In this document: piece after piece, positions 1-6,044 of the stretch
How positions within the stretch are numbered: the stretch's first letter is position 1
Layout of the letters: each line of letters starts with the position of its first letter
Assembly (NCBI GenBank): GCA_050050435.1
Contig: JASFUE010000109.1
Coordinates: 1 to 9,631, forward strand
Length of the DNA: 9,631 nt
Direction: 5' to 3'
Source: SG8-40 sp050050435
Lineage (GTDB): Bacteria > Pseudomonadota > Gammaproteobacteria > Burkholderiales > Eutrophovitaceae
Position numbers and translations under genes: made by a program
Notes under the pieces: model-generated
Told to the model about the DNA's origin: nothing
The model's input: the letters and a program-made list of their open reading frames with translations, nothing else
The model's database searches: none

Positions 1-169
1 GGTAGGGGCTCTTGTTGGTTACTGCGTAGCGCAGCGAGAAATAGTTGAGCAGCACAGCAAGTGAAACCACCAGCAGGACAAACAGCAGACCGAGAAAAAA
101 CACCTGCGGTCTGCTCAGTCTGAAGCTGCGCGCTTGTTCAAATCGGTTGGAAACGAGAATAATGTCCAT
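1..169 (-). CDS. M23 family metallopeptidase, N-terminal part only (gene runs off the left edge)
   Basis: Reading leftwards from the ATG at 169, 56 codons are present before the window ends. The product starts MDIILVSNRFEQARSF and then has one strong hydrophobic segment at about residues 23-44 (FFLGLLFVLLVVSLAVLL), giving a short cytoplasmic tail and a signal anchor. This start and topology match the membrane-anchored M23 (LytM-type) peptidases that sit between DUF721 and secA in many Beta- and Gammaproteobacteria; such proteins cut peptidoglycan cross-bridges or regulate amidases. The zinc-binding HxxxD and HxH motifs lie outside the window, so the catalytic status is unknown. An AAGGGG ribosome binding site lies 5 nt before the ATG. 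The gene diverges from dciA. The family call rests on the N-terminus and gene context only; secA as the next gene is an inference. Confidence 0.7.
   Translation of the reverse strand, partial: MDIILVSNRFEQARSFRLSRPQVFFLGLLFVLLVVSLAVLLNYFSLRYAVTNKSPY
134..163 (+). promoter_or_regulatory. putative sigma-70 promoter for dciA
   Basis: TTGTTC (134-139, 3 of 6 consensus bases) and AATAAT (158-163, 5 of 6) are separated by 18 nt. Transcription would start near 170 and give a leader of about 54 nt to the GTG at 224. The whole site lies inside the first codons of the divergent M23 gene. The -35 is poor, so this is a tentative call. Confidence 0.3.
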
Positions 170-201
170 CTGGGCCCCTTGGGATGTCTTTCTCACCTTC
201 C

Positions 202-230
202 ACTTCAATCTTTCGGCAACAACGTGTCAA
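202..230 (-). promoter_or_regulatory. putative sigma-70 promoter for the M23 peptidase gene
   Basis: On the minus strand a perfect TTGACA -35 box (225-230) is followed after 17 nt by TGAAGT (202-207), a weak -10 with 3 of 6 consensus bases. Transcription would begin near 195, leaving a leader of about 25 nt before the ATG at 169, with the AAGGGG ribosome binding site inside it. The -35 box overlaps codons 1-3 of the divergent dciA gene. Inferred from sequence only. Confidence 0.4.
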
Positions 231-724
231 CGAAAGCCATCAAATTCATTCTTGAAGACGCGCCCGAACTCAAACCTCTTACCGAGCAAACCAGGCGCCT
301 GCTTCATCTGCAACAACTCATCAGGGAGTTGCTGCCTGCCGGCATTGCTTCGCAGGTTTCTGTGGGCGGTATCGCTTCGGGAACGCTGACGATTTGCGCG
401 CCGAGCGGTGCCGCCGCAGCCAAGCTGCGCCAGCTCCAGTCCCGCCTGCTGCGACAGTTGCAACGAGACGAGCGCGAACTTAACTCAATCAGGATTGTTG
501 TGCAAGTGTCAGCCCGCCATAACTCCTTGCCGAGAAAACAGATTTTTCTCAGTCCTACAGCGAGGAATGCACTTCTTACACTCTCATCGCGACTTGAGTC
601 CGAGTCCTTGCGCGCCGCCGTCATCAGGCTGGCGACCGGAAATACTTCGTCAAACGACAAGCAAGAAACGCTCGAAGAGACTGATTCCGATAAAAATCAG
701 GACGATAACAGCTCCCACGCCTAA
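224..724 (+). CDS. dciA: DciA-like protein (DUF721), DnaB helicase loader family
   Basis: The 166-residue product has the DUF721 pattern. A leucine-rich helix comes first (about residues 16-37), then a beta/KH-like core with a GTLTICAPSGAAAAKLRQLQ stretch and LLRQLQR, ending in IRIVVQVSA. After this come the SPTARNALLTL helix and an acidic, polar tail. DciA proteins bind DnaB and help load it at the origin in bacteria without DnaC or DnaI; this is family knowledge, not shown here. I chose the GTG at 224 because the product then begins MSTKAIKF, as short family members do. The frame stays open upstream to TTG codons at 134 and 179, but those add residues that do not look like the family. No clear Shine-Dalgarno precedes the GTG, so the start is uncertain. 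The last 24 codons overlap the opposite-strand membrane protein gene. Confidence 0.8.
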   Translation: MSTKAIKFILEDAPELKPLTEQTRRLLHLQQLIRELLPAGIASQVSVGGIASGTLTICAPSGAAAAKLRQLQSRLLRQLQRDERELNSIRIVVQVSARHNSLPRKQIFLSPTARNALLTLSSRLESESLRAAVIRLATGNTSSNDKQETLEETDSDKNQDDNSSHA

Positions 725-835
725 AATTCGACCGAAAATACGCAACCATTTCCGATCCTTGGTAGCGGCATACATGATCAGCATCACGCCCAGCGTGATC
801 AGCAGCAATACACCTGTCAGTCGCGCCACCACCAT
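650..835 (-). CDS. small two-helix inner membrane protein of unknown function
   Basis: A 61-residue protein starting MVVARLTGVLLLITLG. Two hydrophobic segments are clear, at about residues 5-22 and 36-54. They are joined by a short positively charged loop (TKDRKWLRIFGR), so a hairpin topology with the loop in the cytoplasm is likely by the positive-inside rule. The protein ends ISLFERFLLVV. Small proteins of this shape, with a charged DR-x-(Y/W)-L-R loop, occur as conserved hypotheticals in Proteobacteria; I do not know a function. It lies 46 bp after lpxC in the same direction and could be read from the lpxC transcript. A TATAAA hexamer at 863-868 could be a -10 box, but no matching -35 is visible. 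No good ribosome binding site precedes the ATG. It overlaps dciA tail to tail by 75 bp. Confidence 0.6.
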   Translation of the reverse strand: MVVARLTGVLLLITLGVMLIMYAATKDRKWLRIFGRILGVGAVIVLIFIGISLFERFLLVV

Positions 836-872
836 GGCCGATAATCAGGGCGAACTAATTGATTTATAGACT

Positions 873-896
873 AAAAGCCGGCTAGGCAGCCTGGCT
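873..896 (-). terminator. possible weak intrinsic terminator at the lpxC stop codon
   Basis: On the minus strand AGCCAGGCT and AGCCGGCT can pair as an 8-bp GC-rich stem with one bulged A and a GCCT loop, followed directly by TTTTA. The stem contains the last codons and the TAG stop of lpxC. The T tract is only four bases, so read-through into the small membrane protein gene is likely. Confidence 0.35.
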
Positions 897-1793
897 CTCG
901 AGCCGCAGGTACTCCGGCGCATCGTTCTGGGACTGGAAGGTGACAGCCTCCCAGGCGTCCTCTTGCTCAACCAGGCGTCGTAACAGCTGGTTGTTCAGGG
1001 CGTGGCCGGACTTGAAGGCGGTAAACGCCCCGATCAACGGATGGCCCAGCAGATACAGATCGCCAATGGCGTCGAGCGCCTTGTGTTTTACGAACTCGTC
1101 CTCATAGCGCAAGCCGTCGGAATTCAGGACGCGAAATTCGTCCATCACAATGGCGTTGTCGAGGCTCCCGCCCAGCGCCAGTCCCTGTGAGCGTAATGTC
1201 TCGACATCCTGCATGAAGCCAAATGTTCTGGCACGGCTGACTTCCTTGACGAAGGACATTTCCGCGAAATCCACCACCACACGCCGGTTGGTTTCAGCGA
1301 AAACCGGGTGCTTGAAGTCGATGCTGAAATCGACCCGGAAACCGGCGTAAGGCTCGAACTTGACCCACTTGTCGTCGGCCCTGACTTCTACCGGCTTGAC
1401 GATCCGGATGAATTTCTTGGCTGCCGACTGCTCTTCAATGCCGGCGGACTGGATGAGGAACACGAATGGCGAAGCCGATCCGTCCATGATCGGCACTTCC
1501 CCTTCGCTCAGATCGACATATACATTGTCGACCCCGAGACCGGCCAACGCCGACATCAAATGCTCCACCGTCTGGATTCGGGCGCCGTCTTTCTCGAGAC
1601 AAGACGACAAACGAGTGTCCTTCACCGCATAGGGGTCGGCCTTGATGTCGACAACGCGATCGAGATCAACACGTCGGAACACAATGCCCGTGTTGGGAGC
1701 CGCCGGGCGCAACGTGAGATAAACCTTCTTTCCTGTATGCAAGCCCACGCCGGTCGCCCGGACAATGTTCTTTAGTGTTCGCTGTCTGATCAT
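882..1793 (-). CDS. lpxC: UDP-3-O-acyl-N-acetylglucosamine deacetylase LpxC
   Basis: LpxC is the zinc deacetylase that commits UDP-3-O-acyl-GlcNAc to lipid A synthesis in the cytoplasm. The 303-residue length is normal for the family. The start MIRQRTLKNIVRATGVGLH is typical. The catalytic TVEH motif gives Glu77 and the zinc ligand His78. VKHKALDAIGDL gives zinc ligands His237 and Asp241 plus Asp245, and GHALNN gives His264. All sit one position before the E. coli residues (78, 79, 238, 242, 246, 265), so the enzyme should be active. The gene follows ftsZ in the same direction after 129 bp and has its own promoter-like site. A GAGG lies 8 nt before the ATG. In E. coli LpxC is degraded by FtsH through its C-terminal tail; here the tail is YLRLESQAA, also ending in small hydrophobic residues, but turnover cannot be judged from sequence. 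Confidence 0.98.
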   Translation of the reverse strand: MIRQRTLKNIVRATGVGLHTGKKVYLTLRPAAPNTGIVFRRVDLDRVVDIKADPYAVKDTRLSSCLEKDGARIQTVEHLMSALAGLGVDNVYVDLSEGEVPIMDGSASPFVFLIQSAGIEEQSAAKKFIRIVKPVEVRADDKWVKFEPYAGFRVDFSIDFKHPVFAETNRRVVVDFAEMSFVKEVSRARTFGFMQDVETLRSQGLALGGSLDNAIVMDEFRVLNSDGLRYEDEFVKHKALDAIGDLYLLGHPLIGAFTAFKSGHALNNQLLRRLVEQEDAWEAVTFQSQNDAPEYLRLESQAA

Positions 1794-1868
1794 CGCAACG
1801 GCCTCGCCGCCTCCAGTTTAGCTGGCACCCCGAGTTGCGGCGCCACAGCATTTGATAACTTACTGATT

Positions 1869-1897
1869 ACTTTACCAGACCGGTCTTCTACAGCCAA
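1869..1897 (-). promoter_or_regulatory. putative sigma-70 promoter for lpxC
   Basis: On the minus strand TTGGCT (1892-1897, 4 of 6 consensus bases) and TAAAGT (1869-1874, 4 of 6) are 17 nt apart. Transcription would start near 1862, about 70 nt before the lpxC ATG. The spacer contains a perfect 10-bp palindrome, AGACCGGTCT, and the -35 lies in an inverted repeat. Both boxes are moderate matches, so confidence is limited. Confidence 0.4.
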
Positions 1898-1908
1898 ATA
1901 TTTGCTGT
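1890..1908. repeat. inverted repeat between ftsZ and lpxC
   Basis: On the plus strand ACAGC and GCTGT flank an AT-rich centre (CAAATATTTG with one base offset), forming a hairpin-capable inverted repeat 14 bp after the ftsZ stop codon. No T tract follows on either strand, so it is not a convincing terminator. It covers the proposed lpxC -35 box and could equally be a protein-binding site. Confidence 0.35.
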
Positions 1909-1922
1909 GAGTGCACGATCCT

Positions 1923-3074
1923 TCAATCGGCCTGCTTGCGCAAAAATGCCGGAATATCAAGGGTATCCACGCCCGATTGCTGCATTGCCTGGACAGCAGC
2001 GTCCCGACTGCGCCGGCGGATAACTGCTGGTGCATCCAGATCGCCATAGTTCACGTTCAGGGGTGCTTCATCGGTTCCGGTCCTTACAACTGCGAGCGGC
2101 TTGTTCTGTTGACGGCTGCGAGGTCCGCCCAGACCGGTAGCCACCATCGTAACCCGAAGCCGATCGTCAAGTGATTCATCGATCACTGTTCCGACTATGA
2201 CGGTCGCATCCTCAGCCGTGAATTCCTTGATGGTATTCATGACCTCGTGAACCTCACGCATCTTCAGACTGGTGCCGGCAGTGATGTTCACCAGCACTCC
2301 GCGCGCGCCACTGAGGTCAACATCGTCAAGCAAGGGGCTTGCCACCGCTTGCTCGGCCGCAGTGCGCGCCCGATTGTCGCCGCTCGACGACGCCGATCCC
2401 ATCATCGCCATTCCCATCTCGGACATTACGGTCCGCACGTCAGCAAAGTCAACATTGACCAGGCCCGGGCATTTAATGACTTCGGCAATCCCTGCAACTG
2501 CACCGTGCAAAACCGAGTTCGCAGCCTTGAAGGCGTCGAGCATGGAAACATCATCGCCAAGCACCTGCATCAACTTGTCGTTGGGAATGACAATCAGAGA
2601 ATCGACATGGGCAGAAAGTTCCTCCAGTCCCTCGCTTGCGATCTTCTGGCGCTTGCCTTCGAACACAAATGGCTTGGTGACAACGGCCACTGTCAGGATG
2701 CCCAGTTCGCGCGCTGCCTGTGCAACGATCGGTGCCGCACCGGTGCCAGTGCCACCACCCATGCCGGCAGTAAGGAACAACATATCAGCACCTTCGATCA
2801 GCTCAATAATGCGCTCGCGATCCTCTACCGCCGACTCGCGGCCAATTTCGGGGTCGGCGCCGGCGCCGAGGCCCTTGGTCACACTCGCTCCGAGTTGCAG
2901 AAGGGTTTTCGAACTGGTGCGCTTCAGCGCCTGGGCATCAGTGTTCGCGCAAATGAACTCGACACCTTCAACGCCCTCCTGAATCATGTGATCAACGGCA
3001 TTTCCTCCGCAACCACCAACTCCAAATACTTTAATGACCGCTTCCTGTGCCTGTGTATCCACGATTTCAAACAT
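1923..3074 (-). CDS. ftsZ: cell division GTPase FtsZ
   Basis: FtsZ is the tubulin-like GTPase that polymerises into the Z ring at mid-cell. The 383-residue product starts MFEIVDTQAQEAVIKVFGVG. It has the GTP-binding signature GGGTGTG at residues 106-112. The T7 synergy loop is intact, with Asn207, Asp209 and Asp212 in GLVNVDFADVRTVM at the same numbers as in E. coli. A variable linker follows from about residue 317. The protein ends in the conserved tail peptide LDIPAFLRKQAD, which binds FtsA and ZipA in E. coli. A very strong ribosome binding site sits 5 nt before the ATG. ftsZ is separated from ftsA by 75 bp, unlike the overlapping genes upstream, which fits the need for much more FtsZ than FtsA or FtsQ. 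Residue 22 is Cys (GVGGCGGNA), where Ala or Gly is usual. Confidence 0.99.
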   Translation of the reverse strand: MFEIVDTQAQEAVIKVFGVGGCGGNAVDHMIQEGVEGVEFICANTDAQALKRTSSKTLLQLGASVTKGLGAGADPEIGRESAVEDRERIIELIEGADMLFLTAGMGGGTGTGAAPIVAQAARELGILTVAVVTKPFVFEGKRQKIASEGLEELSAHVDSLIVIPNDKLMQVLGDDVSMLDAFKAANSVLHGAVAGIAEVIKCPGLVNVDFADVRTVMSEMGMAMMGSASSSGDNRARTAAEQAVASPLLDDVDLSGARGVLVNITAGTSLKMREVHEVMNTIKEFTAEDATVIVGTVIDESLDDRLRVTMVATGLGGPRSRQQNKPLAVVRTGTDEAPLNVNYGDLDAPAVIRRRSRDAAVQAMQQSGVDTLDIPAFLRKQAD

Positions 3075-3079
3075 TCCCG

Positions 3080-3086
3080 ACCTCCT
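3080..3086 (-). promoter_or_regulatory. strong ribosome binding site of ftsZ
   Basis: AGGAGGT on the minus strand, 5 nt before the ATG. It is a full-length match to the anti-Shine-Dalgarno sequence and by far the best ribosome binding site in the window. The other cluster genes have partial or no matches. It probably sets the high FtsZ level relative to its operon partners. Confidence 0.85.
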
Positions 3087-3149
3087 CTAATTGAACACTG
3101 AAAATTAGCAATTGCCCCAAACTGTCGCCGGCATCATCGCTGGCAGTCC

Positions 3150-4421
3150 CTAGAAATTCGTTTCGAACCATTTGCGCATCCTTTCCAGAACGTGCTTGAA
3201 AGACCCGTTCTGCATCTTTTCGATTTTTTGCCGCTCATGCTGGGCAACACCCGCCATCAGCAATCCCACCCCGGTGGAATACCTCGGGTTGCGAATGACC
3301 TCGGACAAACCCTCGGAATAAGACGGCAAGCCCAACCGCACCGGCATATGGAAAACTTCTTCGCCAAGCTCGACCATGCCCTCCATGGCGCCGCTTCCGC
3401 CGGTGATCACCACACCGGACGAGAGCAACTCTTCAAATCCGCTGCGACGTAGTTCAGCCTGTACCAGCGAATACAACTCCTCGACACGCGGCTCGATCAC
3501 TTCGGCCAGCGTCTGCCGGGATAATGTTCGCGACGGGCGATCACCCACGCCCGGCACCTCGATCATTTCCTTAGGATCGGCAAGTTCCCGGAGCGCACAG
3601 CCGTGGTGACGCTTGATTTCCTCTGCATCCTTGGTCGGCGTACGCAACGCCATTGCGATGTCGTTGGTGATCTGGTCGCCGGCGATCGGGATAACCGCGG
3701 TATGGCGAATCGCGCCTTGCGTAAAAATGGCCAGATCGCTGGTGCCGCCACCGATATCGAGTAGACAGACTCCGAGATCGCGTTCATCTTCCGACAGCAC
3801 AGCCATCGATGAAGCCAGCGGTTGCAGCATCAAGTCGTTCACTTCGAGGCCGCAACGGCGAATGCATTTCATGATGTTCTGTGCTGCCGAGACCGCGCCG
3901 GTGACGATGTGCACTTTCACCTCGAGGCGCACGCCTGACATTCCGACCGGTTCGCGTACGTCTTCCTGCCCGTCAATGACGAACTCCTGATTGAGCACAT
4001 GAAGAATTTGCTGGTCAGTCGGAATCGGGATGGCTCGCGCGGTTTCAACAACCCGGTCAACGTCGCTTTGTGCGACCTCGAGGTCCTTGATCGCGACCAT
4101 CCCATGAGAATTGAAACTGCGAATATGGCTACCGGCGATACCTGTCCACACATCGCGGATCTTGCAATCGGCCATCAGTTCGGCTTCTTCGAGCGCACGC
4201 TGGATTGAATTCACCGTTGATTCGATATTCACCACCACGCCTTTCTTCAGGCCTCGTGAAGGCGAACTGCCCATGCCAATGACTTCGTAACCACCTTCCG
4301 GGCGCAACTCGGCAACGATCGCAGCGATCTTCGATGTTCCGATATCGAGTGCAACGATCATATTCTTGCTTTCCCGGCCTTTAGAGCGCGGTACTCCGCG
4401 ATTCCATTCGACTGGTTTCAT
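3150..4421 (-). CDS. ftsA: cell division protein FtsA, actin-like Z-ring membrane anchor
   Basis: FtsA is an actin-fold ATPase that tethers FtsZ to the membrane and recruits later divisome proteins. The 423-residue product has the phosphate-1 loop DIGTSK (residues 26-31), the FtsA-specific 1C domain (about 95-180), the phosphate-2 loop LLDIGGGTSD (220-229) and the adenosine motif VVITGGSGAMEG. It ends in an amphipathic helix, FKHVLERMRKWFETNF, the membrane-targeting sequence. The ATG overlaps the ftsQ stop as ATGA, and an AGAGG lies 5 nt upstream, which supports this start. The N-terminus before IVALDIGTSK is about 20 residues (MKPVEWNRGVPRSKGRESKN), perhaps ten longer than in E. coli, and is rich in basic residues. 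An internal start at Met21 would remove it but has no evident ribosome binding site. Confidence 0.98.
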   Translation of the reverse strand: MKPVEWNRGVPRSKGRESKNMIVALDIGTSKIAAIVAELRPEGGYEVIGMGSSPSRGLKKGVVVNIESTVNSIQRALEEAELMADCKIRDVWTGIAGSHIRSFNSHGMVAIKDLEVAQSDVDRVVETARAIPIPTDQQILHVLNQEFVIDGQEDVREPVGMSGVRLEVKVHIVTGAVSAAQNIMKCIRRCGLEVNDLMLQPLASSMAVLSEDERDLGVCLLDIGGGTSDLAIFTQGAIRHTAVIPIAGDQITNDIAMALRTPTKDAEEIKRHHGCALRELADPKEMIEVPGVGDRPSRTLSRQTLAEVIEPRVEELYSLVQAELRRSGFEELLSSGVVITGGSGAMEGMVELGEEVFHMPVRLGLPSYSEGLSEVIRNPRYSTGVGLLMAGVAQHERQKIEKMQNGSFKHVLERMRKWFETNF

Positions 4422-5137
4422 GCTCGCCTCTCACTTCCCTTCTTAGCACTTGCGCGTACCGCAAATCCGTTCGTGTAGCGCAAATCGATGTAATCAACAT
4501 CAACGGCCATAGTTCCGACACTGCGCGCATACACAGCGACAAACCGCCCCAATCGCTCGGCCACGTCGTCACGCCCGAGCTCGATAACGGCGCCGTCGCC
4601 AAGGCGCAGACGCCACGCCCTGCGCTCGGAAACCTCGACACTCTTGATCCGGCGGCCGATCAGCGCGAGCGACTTGCTGAACCGCCGGAAATTGCGGGTG
4701 ATCTCCAGTTCGCTTCCCTGCGGCCCCTCGAACACCACCAGACGCTCGTTGCTCGCACCTTCAAAAATCTCTCCGTAACGGTTTACCAGCGCAGTGCTGC
4801 CCCAGCGCGCCATGGCGTGGTGCTCCTGCACAGCGAATTCGAGCCGGTTTGGCCAGCGACGCCGGACGTCTACACGGCGCACCCACGGAAGTTTTTCAAA
4901 TGCAGCCTGCGCACCGCGCAGATCCACCGTGAAAAAAGTCCCTTTCAACTCGTCCTGGGCGATCGTGTCGACCTGCTCTCTGGTGACGTGACTGACGTTG
5001 CCGACGACGTCGATTCCCCTGACCGCGAACGCCTCGAAGTTGGCGATGCGCCAGACCAGTGCGATCAGAACCAGGCCGATCGCGGTCAGAAACAACGCGC
5101 CGGCCAAGCGGTTCAGGGTTTGTGCGTTATTCCACAC
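4418..5137 (-). CDS. ftsQ: cell division protein FtsQ
   Basis: FtsQ is a bitopic inner membrane protein that binds FtsB and FtsL and links early to late divisome steps. The product has a short cytoplasmic N-terminus, one transmembrane helix (about residues 10-30, LAGALFLTAIGLVLIALVW), then a periplasmic POTRA domain (about 37-106, beginning FAVRGIDVVGN and containing LPWVRRVDVRRRWPNRL), then the FtsQ beta domain. I start it at the GTG at 5137, giving 239 residues beginning MWNNAQTLNRL. A GGAGG lies 6 nt upstream of this codon, and family members often begin MW-N. A GTG two codons earlier (5143) is in frame but touches the GGAGG directly, so it cannot use it. The start overlaps the ddlB end by 11 nt. 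The stop overlaps the ftsA ATG. Confidence 0.95.
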   Translation of the reverse strand: MWNNAQTLNRLAGALFLTAIGLVLIALVWRIANFEAFAVRGIDVVGNVSHVTREQVDTIAQDELKGTFFTVDLRGAQAAFEKLPWVRRVDVRRRWPNRLEFAVQEHHAMARWGSTALVNRYGEIFEGASNERLVVFEGPQGSELEITRNFRRFSKSLALIGRRIKSVEVSERRAWRLRLGDGAVIELGRDDVAERLGRFVAVYARSVGTMAVDVDYIDLRYTNGFAVRASAKKGSERRA

Positions 5138-6044
5138 GCGCACCCTCCAGTATCCGTACCACCAGTTGATCGAAAGACAGCCCGGCCGCCTTCGCCGCCA
5201 TCGGCACCAGACTGTGGCCAGTCATGCCCGGCACGGTGTTGACTTCCAGAATCCACGGCTCGCCCCGGGCATCGACCATGACGTCGACCCGCCCCCAGCC
5301 ACGGCAGCCAATCACCCGGTAGGCATGCACACACATGCTTTTGATCCGGTCTTCCAGGTCCGGATCAATTCCGGACGGACAGAAATACTGAGTCTGGTCC
5401 GAGAAATACTTGGCGTTGTAGTCGTAGTTGTGCCCCACTGCCTCGATCCGAACAAGCGGCAGTGACTGCTCTTCCAGAATCGCGGCGGTCAGCTCCGGGC
5501 CATCGACAAACTGCTCGGCCAGCACCAACGGGTCGTGCTTTGCGGCATCGACGTATGCCTGCTCGACATTTTTGGCGTCGGTTACCCTGGTCAAACCGAT
5601 GGTGGACCCTTCACGCGCCGGTTTCACGATCATCGGCAAGCCAAGCGAATTGGCTGTGGCACTGAAATCGGAATCGGCCTCCAGCAACTCGAACCGGGGC
5701 GTGGGAATACCTGATGCTTGCCATACGAGCTTGGTGCGCCATTTATCCATTGCCAACGCGCAGGCCATGACACCACTGCCGGTGTATGGCACGCCCATCA
5801 GATCGAGCGCGCCCTGTATCGTTCCGTCTTCGCCGTAGCGCCCGTGCAGCACCACGAAAGCCCGGTCAAACTGCTCGTCCGCAAAATCGGACAGACTGCG
5901 TTCTCCGGTGTCGAACGCGTGTGCATCGACCCCCTGACGGCGCAGCGCCTCGAACACTGCAGTGCCCGACATCAGCGAAATCTCCCTCTCGGAAGATTTG
6001 CCGCCGAGCAGCACTGCCACCTTCCCGAAATCACGCGCACTCAC
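5127..6044 (-). CDS. ddlB: D-alanine--D-alanine ligase, DdlB type
   Basis: Ddl joins two D-alanines with ATP in the cytoplasm; the dipeptide is then added by MurF to the peptidoglycan precursor. The 305-residue length matches DdlB (306 in E. coli). The N-terminal domain has GGKSSEREISL, with Glu19 matching the E. coli residue that binds the first D-Ala. The ATP-grasp region has VKPAREGSTIGL and the omega-loop tyrosine in YDYNAKY. GWGRVDVM gives Arg252 and Asp254, and LEVNTVPGMTGHSLVP gives Glu267 and Asn269 for Mg and substrate binding. The tyrosine is the D-Ala-D-Ala rather than the D-lactate type, so there is no sign of vancomycin-type depsipeptide activity. It begins with GTG overlapping the murB stop as GTGA, with GAGGT 6 nt upstream. 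Its end overlaps ftsQ by 11 nt. Confidence 0.97.
   Translation of the reverse strand: MSARDFGKVAVLLGGKSSEREISLMSGTAVFEALRRQGVDAHAFDTGERSLSDFADEQFDRAFVVLHGRYGEDGTIQGALDLMGVPYTGSGVMACALAMDKWRTKLVWQASGIPTPRFELLEADSDFSATANSLGLPMIVKPAREGSTIGLTRVTDAKNVEQAYVDAAKHDPLVLAEQFVDGPELTAAILEEQSLPLVRIEAVGHNYDYNAKYFSDQTQYFCPSGIDPDLEDRIKSMCVHAYRVIGCRGWGRVDVMVDARGEPWILEVNTVPGMTGHSLVPMAAKAAGLSFDQLVVRILEGARVE
5144..5148 (-). promoter_or_regulatory. ribosome binding site that decides the ftsQ start
   Basis: GGAGG on the minus strand inside the last codons of ddlB. It is 6 nt from the GTG at 5137 and 0 nt from the in-frame GTG at 5143. Spacing therefore favours 5137, so ftsQ is two codons shorter than the longest open frame. 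Confidence 0.7.

Noticed and set aside
1794..1922. A peroxiredoxin or other small gene between ftsZ and lpxC, as seen in many Betaproteobacteria.
   Set aside because: The gap is only 129 bp and holds no frame with a plausible start and protein-like content; it is best read as a leader and promoter region.
2247..3101. A 284-codon plus-strand open frame opposite ftsZ.
   Set aside because: It is antisense to ftsZ over almost its whole length, its composition is unlike a folded protein, and it has no family motif.
3112..3148. An imperfect hairpin just after the ftsA stop codon, considered as a terminator.
   Set aside because: The stem (ACTG/CAGT plus a mismatched CC-GC arm) is broken by bulges and no T run follows, and a stop here would cut ftsZ off from the operon.
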